Source: Planctomycetota bacterium (GTDB taxonomy: Bacteria; Planctomycetota; SZUA-567). Taken from it: a DNA stretch of 9,334 nucleotides. The position numbers and the translations under genes are program-made. Shown piece by piece: positions 8,028-9,334 of the stretch; position 1 is the first letter of the stretch; every line of letters starts with the position of its first letter. The notes beneath the pieces are model-generated. The model had not been told where the DNA came from. It saw only the letters and a program-made list of their open reading frames with translations, and made no database searches. The stretch spans positions 1 through 9,334 of the forward strand of contig JAISYD010000256.1 in assembly GCA_031270145.1 (NCBI GenBank). The letters are read 5' to 3'.

Positions 8028-8942
8028 ATGCGACTAGGCGACTGGCATGACCGAAACGCCCATCGGCTCTTCCCGGCCGGGGCCGTCGTCTTCATCCTGC
8101 TGCTGATGATTTTCCCGCTCGGCTACACCATCTACAACTCCTTCACCGACTGGAGCCTGACCCACGGCGACGCGATCAACTTCGTCGGCCTCAAGAATTA
8201 CATCGACATTTTCACAAACGACGAGCGCTTTTGGCATTCGGTGTTGCGCACCTTCTACTTCACCGGCCTGGCCATGCTGGTCGAGATAGTCCTGGGCGTG
8301 CTGATAGCGGTGCTTTTCGACGCCCGCGACTTCCGCGGCAAGCGCGTGGCCCGCTCCATCTTCCTCATGGCTATGATGGCCACCCCCGTGGCGGTGGCCA
8401 TGGTGTGGATGCTGATGTTCGAACCCACCGCCGGGGTAATCAATTACGTCGTCAAGGCCACCGGCCTTGAGGCCTGGCTCAGCCAGTACGCCGGCATTTC
8501 CAAACTCCTGTGGCTAGGCGATTCCTCCACCGTCATCCCCGCGCTGGTCCTGGTCGACATCTGGGAATGGACGCCCCTGATTTCCCTCATCGTCATAGCC
8601 GGACTCGCCACCATGTCCCGCGAGCCATACGAGTCGGCCATGGTCGACGGGGCCACTCCGTTCCAGATATTCTTTCGCATCACCCTTCCGATGATCGCCC
8701 CCACCATCGGCGTCGCCGCGCTCCTGCGGCTGGTGGACTGCCTGAAAACCTTCGACATCATTTACGTCATGACCCTGGGCGGACCGGGCTACAGTTCCGA
8801 AACGCTGAACATCTACACCTACCAGATGAGTTTCCAGTACTTCAACTTCGGTTACGCCTCGGCCCTACTGGTGATCTTTTTCGCCATAGTGCTGGGCATC
8901 AGCCTGCTGGTCACCTATCTCCGCCGCGGGCTGGAACTTTGA
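8028..8942 (+). CDS. Sugar ABC importer permease, MalF/UgpA type
   Basis: An inner-membrane permease of 304 residues from the CUT1 carbohydrate importer family, expected to pair with the product of the next gene to form the transport channel. About six membrane segments are visible (roughly 17-37, 76-97, 110-131, 170-192, 220-243, 277-297). The ATPase-docking EAA loop lies at about 199-224, reading EPYESAMVDGATP then the typical ITLPMIAP. Other family marks are the N-terminal FPLGYTIYNSFTDW and the GGPGYSSETLNIYTY stretch (251-265). The start has an excellent ribosome binding site, AGAGGAGG (8014-8021), 6 bases upstream and overlapping the previous stop. The transported sugar is not identifiable; the KdgK/aldolase neighbours suggest a uronate, a uronate oligomer or a related sugar. 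Confidence 0.92.
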   Translation: MRLGDWHDRNAHRLFPAGAVVFILLLMIFPLGYTIYNSFTDWSLTHGDAINFVGLKNYIDIFTNDERFWHSVLRTFYFTGLAMLVEIVLGVLIAVLFDARDFRGKRVARSIFLMAMMATPVAVAMVWMLMFEPTAGVINYVVKATGLEAWLSQYAGISKLLWLGDSSTVIPALVLVDIWEWTPLISLIVIAGLATMSREPYESAMVDGATPFQIFFRITLPMIAPTIGVAALLRLVDCLKTFDIIYVMTLGGPGYSSETLNIYTYQMSFQYFNFGYASALLVIFFAIVLGISLLVTYLRRGLEL

Positions 8943-8956
8943 GAGGGGGAAAGATC

Positions 8957-9334
8957 ATGAGCGCCGAGGCAAAGTACCTTGACGCGCCGACTCGCGACCG
9001 CGCCCGCCGCCTCCGCCGCCTGGGCATGGACATCCTCTATTTCGGCGCCATCATCGTCTGCGTGTTCTTTTTCCTGCTGCCGCTCCTGTGGATGCTCCTG
9101 AACGCCTTCAAGACGCCGCTCCAAATCGTCGAGCTGCCGCCCAAGCTCTTTTTCGAGCCGACCCTGGAAAATTTCGAGAACGTCTTCAATTCGCAGAATT
9201 TCCTGCAATACATCTACAACAGCCTGATCATCGCCGGCGGCAGCAGCGTTTTCGGCCTGCTCCTGGGGCTGCCGGCCGCCTTCAGCATCGCCCGATACAA
9301 GCAGAGGAAGCTCGCCGTCTTCATCCTCATTTCC
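8957..9334 (+). CDS. Sugar ABC importer permease, MalG/UgpE type, cut by window end
   Basis: The first 126 residues of the second permease; the frame runs open to the last base, so the gene is truncated by the window rather than broken. After a basic N-terminus (RDRARRLRRLG) comes a first membrane segment (about 25-48, ending LLPLLWMLLNAFKT), as in MalG/UgpE proteins. A periplasmic stretch with ELPPKLFFEPTLENFENVF follows, then a second segment beginning at the typical YIYNSLIIAG (86-95) and GLPAAFSIARY. The ATPase-docking EAA loop lies beyond the window. The start at 8957 has AGGGGGA (8944-8950) 6 bases upstream and lies 14 bases after the first permease. A solute-binding protein gene is not seen and could lie further downstream or on the far left. 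Confidence 0.88.
   Translation, partial: MSAEAKYLDAPTRDRARRLRRLGMDILYFGAIIVCVFFFLLPLLWMLLNAFKTPLQIVELPPKLFFEPTLENFENVFNSQNFLQYIYNSLIIAGGSSVFGLLLGLPAAFSIARYKQRKLAVFILIS

Overview
This is a GC-rich bacterial chromosome segment, probably from a Gram-negative organism. That reading rests on a periplasm-facing DsbD-type thiol reductant transporter, an MsbA-like lipid exporter and a relative of the lipopolysaccharide kinases. The phylum cannot be settled from this window. Genes are packed head to tail on the + strand, with Shine-Dalgarno sites before most starts. There are no RNA genes, CRISPR arrays, insertion sequences or phage genes.

Layout. At the left edge a divergent gene starts on the minus strand; only its ribosome binding site and two codons are visible. 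Next comes an AT-richer spacer (7-297) holding a good promoter candidate at 233-261. From 298 to 6662 runs a probable five-gene operon: a DsbD/ScsB-type membrane thiol:disulfide interchange protein, a PfkB-family 2-keto-3-deoxysugar-acid kinase (KdgK type), a KDPG/KDPGal-type aldolase, a small atypical kinase-fold protein, and an MsbA-like ABC exporter. The last three genes overlap by 16 and 4 bases. A second promoter candidate, TTGACT-17-TTTAAT, overlaps the exporter's stop codon. It is followed by a leader of about 160 bases with a 10-bp all-GC hairpin just before the ribosome binding site of a second operon. That operon encodes a carbohydrate ABC importer: a UgpC/MsmK/MalK-type ATPase, a MalF/UgpA-type permease and a MalG/UgpE-type permease cut by the window end. 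No substrate-binding protein is visible.

How it fits together. The kinase and aldolase form the two-step lower branch of sugar-acid breakdown: 2-keto-3-deoxy sugar acid to its 6-phosphate, then to pyruvate and glyceraldehyde 3-phosphate. The importer next door plausibly brings in the sugar or uronate feeding this route, but the substrate cannot be read from the sequence. The kinase-fold protein and MsbA-like exporter look like an envelope/lipid module attached to the catabolic genes, and the DsbD protein serves periplasmic redox chemistry.

Most of the window is ordinary metabolism and transport. Points for a second look are the kinase-fold protein lacking the usual catalytic-loop aspartate and coupled to the MsbA-like gene, the aldolase's mixed Eda/DgoA signature, and the hairpin leader of the importer operon. 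I do not see convincing evidence of a wholly new system.
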